The position numbers were made by a program, and so were the translations under genes. A DNA stretch of 64,000 bases from an uncultured Pseudomonadota bacterium. Its GTDB lineage: Bacteria > Pseudomonadota > Gammaproteobacteria > Burkholderiales > SG8-39. The notes beneath the pieces are model-generated. The model made no database searches. It was not told where the DNA came from and was given only the letters and a program-made list of their open reading frames with translations. The stretch is from contig CAILKO010000055.1 of NCBI GenBank assembly GCA_903834835.1, forward strand, positions 80,150 to 144,149, written 5' to 3'. Below are positions 61,633 through 64,000 of the stretch, in pieces. Within the stretch, counting starts at the first letter, position 1; each line of letters opens with the position of its first letter.

Positions 61633-63066
61633 CTACTCTGGTGCGCCTATTTTCAGGATTTTCAGCGTGTTGGTGCCGCCCGCCTTGCCGATCGGTTCGC
61701 CGATGGTGAGCACGATAAGATCTCCTGGCTGCACCACGCCGTTTCTGAGCAGCACCGCTTCGGCCTCGCGCAGCAGTTCGTCACGGTCGTGTCCGACGTA
61801 CTTGATCATCAGCGGATAGGTATCGCGAAAGAGCGCGCAGCGGTAGCGCGTGGAAGTCTGCGAGGTCAGTGCATAGATCGGCACGCCGCAATTCAGGCGT
61901 GACATCCAGAGCGCGGTGGAACCCGATTCGGTCAGCGAGGCGATCGCCTTCACCTTCAGGTGGTAGGCAGTGAAGAGCGCCGCCATCGCGATCGACTGGT
62001 CGACCCGCGAGAAGACGCGATTCAGGAATTCCTGGTCGAGCGAGATCGACTGGGTCTGTTCCGCCTCGAAGCAGATCCGGTCCATGTATTCGACCGTCTC
62101 CACGGGGAATTTCCCGGAGGCGGTCTCGGCCGAGAGCATCACCGCGTCCGTGCCGTCCAGCACCGCATTTGCCACGTCGGACACTTCGGCGCGGGTCGGC
62201 ACCGGGCTCTCCACCATCGACTCCATCATCTGGGTCGCGGTGATCGTGAGCTTGTTCTGCTCGCGCGCGAGGCGGATCATCTTCTTCTGCAACGCCGGCA
62301 CCGAGGCTTCGCCGACTTCCACCGCGAGATCGCCGCGCGCCACCATGATGCCGTCGCAGGCGCCCATGATGTCGAGCAGCGCGTTCTCCTTCACCGCCTC
62401 GGCGCGCTCGATCTTCGCGATCAGCATCGCCCGCCCGCCCGCGGCCCGCATCAGCTCGCGCGCCATGTACATGTCCGCGCCGGACTTCGGGAACGACACC
62501 GCGAGGAAATCCGCCTGCAGCGCGGCCGCCGTGCGGATGTCCTCGAAATCCTTGGCCGTGAGCGCCGGCGCGGTCAGCCCGCCGCCCTGGCGGTTGATGC
62601 CCTTGTTGTTCGAGAGCACCCCGCCCTGGCGCACCACCGTGTGCACTGCGTTGCCGCGAACCTCGGTCACCTCCAGCTTCAGGCGGCCGTCGTCCAGCAG
62701 CAGGATGGCACCGGGCACCACATCCTGCGGCAGTTCCTTGTAGTCGATGCCGCAGCGGTTCTGGTCGCCGAGCGGACAGTCCGCGTCCAGCACGAAGGCC
62801 TGCCCCTTCTCCAGCAGGATCTTCCCGTCCTTGAACTTGCCGACCCGGATTTTCGGCCCCTGCAGATCGCACATGATCGCCACCGTGCGGCCGGCCTTGC
62901 GCCCCGCCTCGCGCACCCGCTCCGCGCGCTGCGTGTGATCCGCCGCCGTGCCGTGCGAGAAATTCAGCCGCACGACATCGACACCTGCCGTTATGAGGCG
63001 TTCGAGAACTTCAGGGGAGCTGGAGGCGGGGCCCAGGGTGGCGACGATCTTGGTGCTTCTCAGCAT
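61633..63066 (-). CDS. pyk: Pyruvate kinase
   Basis: The 477-residue glycolytic enzyme makes pyruvate and ATP from phosphoenolpyruvate. Motifs are RSTKIVATLGPASSSPEVLE, VVRLNFSHGTAADHTQRA, the active-site lysine stretch MLIAKIERAEAVKE, MVARGDLAVEVG, and MLSAETASGKFPVETV. The C-terminal domain has allosteric-site features. It was probably once contiguous with the aldolase and purC genes on the same strand; the ABC cassette now separates them. Confidence 0.96.
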   Translation of the reverse strand: MLRSTKIVATLGPASSSPEVLERLITAGVDVVRLNFSHGTAADHTQRAERVREAGRKAGRTVAIMCDLQGPKIRVGKFKDGKILLEKGQAFVLDADCPLGDQNRCGIDYKELPQDVVPGAILLLDDGRLKLEVTEVRGNAVHTVVRQGGVLSNNKGINRQGGGLTAPALTAKDFEDIRTAAALQADFLAVSFPKSGADMYMARELMRAAGGRAMLIAKIERAEAVKENALLDIMGACDGIMVARGDLAVEVGEASVPALQKKMIRLAREQNKLTITATQMMESMVESPVPTRAEVSDVANAVLDGTDAVMLSAETASGKFPVETVEYMDRICFEAEQTQSISLDQEFLNRVFSRVDQSIAMAALFTAYHLKVKAIASLTESGSTALWMSRLNCGVPIYALTSQTSTRYRCALFRDTYPLMIKYVGHDRDELLREAEAVLLRNGVVQPGDLIVLTIGEPIGKAGGTNTLKILKIGAPE

Positions 63067-63184
63067 GGCGCGGACTCCGTGGGCTTAAGCATGTTCGAAG
63101 TCTACGCCTTGCCGATATCCGTTCGATGACTCGACCATTCAAACAACTTGTCAATCAATGCGGCAGCGAGATCTCCACCAATGA

Positions 63185-63883
63185 TCAGCTCGGATCATGA
63201 TCGAGAGATACCGGCTCGAAGCGGGAATACAGATCCCTCAGCCGACGGATCGGAATCCGGAACTGACTTCGCGCCTTTACCCGTGGCTTCGTGCTGGCCA
63301 TTTCGACCTTCGACCCCGGGTCGTAGACGACGGACCCCGCGAGCATTGCCAGAAGGTACCTAGTGAAATCCGTCCCCTCCCCTAACAGTACGGGACTCCC
63401 GTATCGATAGCTCGGAGGCATGCCTAGTCGCTTCTCGAAGGGGACATATGCGGCAGCAGCATGCTTTCTTGCCCAGTGGTGCATCAACCGACCGAAGGAC
63501 CATCCAGCTGAAACATTGCCGTCAGCATCGATCAACTCGATGGCCCCTCCAACGTCAGAAATCTTCGCACTGCTCGCATCGAATCCTCGCACGAGCATCG
63601 ACTGCCCCGTTGCCGACGTCGCTCCCGCTCGATGAATTCCGGTGAAATAGATCACGTCGTTGCCTATCTGGCGCCCGTACCTTCGCACGAAGGCCTGCAC
63701 TCCATGCTCTCCGTAGAACCCGATATCCGGTTCGGGAGTCATCAGTGTCACTTTGCTGGAACTGTATGCCTTGAGCTCCCACCCATGAAAGTCAGGAAGC
63801 GAGTCACCATTGGGTCGTATGCCGAACAGCGCTTCGAGGGTGTACCCGCCTCCGTTCTGAGCGTTGTAGGTGACCTGCCCCCT
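63185..63883 (-). pseudogene. MvaI/BcnI-family restriction endonuclease, broken near the 5' end
   Basis: The reading frame of 232 codons has the family's catalytic pattern PDFHGWELK: Asp, then Glu five residues on and Lys two later, as in MvaI. GGGYTLEALFGI precedes it and VTLMTPEPD, FVRRYG and YFTGIHRAG follow. No start codon lies before the catalytic block. GTG at 63751 would remove it. An in-frame TAA (63886-63884) sits just upstream, and the frame continues beyond it as QPDFLPINWYG without an ATG. The gene therefore seems disrupted by a nonsense change or truncated. No methyltransferase is in the window. Confidence 0.6.
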
Positions 63884-63950
63884 TTAGCCGTACCAGTTGA
63901 TTGGTAGGAAGTCCGGTTGCAAGGTTAAAGGAATGTTTCGGTGATGGGTT

Positions 63951-63984
63951 GCGTTGCATCGGCAGAATTCTGCCGATGCAACGC
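63951..63984. repeat. 34-bp perfect palindrome centred on GAATTC
   Basis: GCGTTGCATCGGCA, GAATTC and TGCCGATGCAACGC form an uninterrupted, mismatch-free palindrome about 65 nt upstream of the damaged endonuclease frame and close to the window edge. As RNA it would fold into a strong hairpin, but no T-run adjoins it. It could be the end of a mobile element or a regulator site. Confidence 0.85.
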
Positions 63985-64000
63985 GGCGAACTTGGCGGGC

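Noticed and set aside
61598..61651. AAAATAG...CTATTTT pairing between the ends of the DUF4340 gene and pyk, as a bidirectional terminator
   Set aside because: The AT arms pair, but the GC part is bulged and the loop exceeds 30 nt. Support is too weak to annotate.
63951..63984. Edge palindrome considered as an integron attC site
   Set aside because: attC sites have imperfect pairing with the GTTRRRY/RYYYAAC cores. This is a perfect palindrome and GTTGCAT does not fit the core.

Overview
The window is dense, GC-rich chromosomal DNA from a proteobacterium, most likely a betaproteobacterium. This rests on gene families and gene order, not on rRNA. The supporting evidence is hemC-hemD-hemX-hemY, dusB-fis-purH-purD, lptD-surA-pdxA-rsmA, an AlgZ/AlgR-type pair next to argH, an orphan Bug-family solute receptor, and rpsU-yqeY-dnaG-rpoD. 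Almost everything is housekeeping, and coding density is high with many 1-4 nt stop/start overlaps. No rRNA, intact insertion sequence, prophage or CRISPR array was seen.

Layout. 1-5.9 kb: the end of a zinc metallopeptidase gene, then the leftward envelope/cofactor operon lptD-surA-pdxA-rsmA. 6-7.7 kb: amgK-murU (peptidoglycan sugar recycling). 7.8-15.5 kb: pepP, ubiH, dusB-fis, purH, purD and hemF, all rightward. 15.5-21.4 kb: the leftward haem block hemC-hemD-hemX-hemY, and the algZ-algR sensor/regulator pair. 21.5-24.3 kb: argH and a soluble Ser/Thr kinase fused to a cyclic-nucleotide-binding domain. 24.3-27.9 kb: hemA-prfA-prmC-grxD. 28-32 kb: de novo NAD synthesis (nadB rightward, nadC and nadA leftward). 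32.2-35.8 kb: a small accessory patch with an orphan NarL-type regulator, a Bug receptor and a Sel1-repeat protein. 35.9-41.4 kb: tRNA-Ile2(CAU) and the macromolecular synthesis operon rpsU/yqeY-dnaG-rpoD. 41.5-46.8 kb: tsaD, plsY, folB, a chalcone-isomerase-like gene with xerD, and phoD. 47-50.4 kb: one 1,140-residue frame joining acetoacetyl-CoA synthetase to both halves of a 3-oxoacid CoA-transferase. 50.5-56.4 kb: an EamA transporter, a small lipoprotein, sua5, purK-purE-purC and a class I aldolase. 56.8-61.6 kb: a rightward four-gene Gld-like ABC cassette between leftward aldolase and pyruvate kinase genes. 61.6-64 kb: pyk, then a damaged MvaI/BcnI-like restriction endonuclease gene and a 34-bp perfect palindrome at the right edge.

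The most unusual items are the AacS-CoA-transferase fusion, three dispersed AT-rich palindromes sharing the core GTAAC-N6-GTTAC (near 424, 32163 and 50444), the Gld-like cassette, the roughly 240-residue Lys/Ala-rich extension of RpoD, and the broken restriction endonuclease. I see no wholly new multi-gene system. The fusion enzyme and the palindrome family are the best leads.
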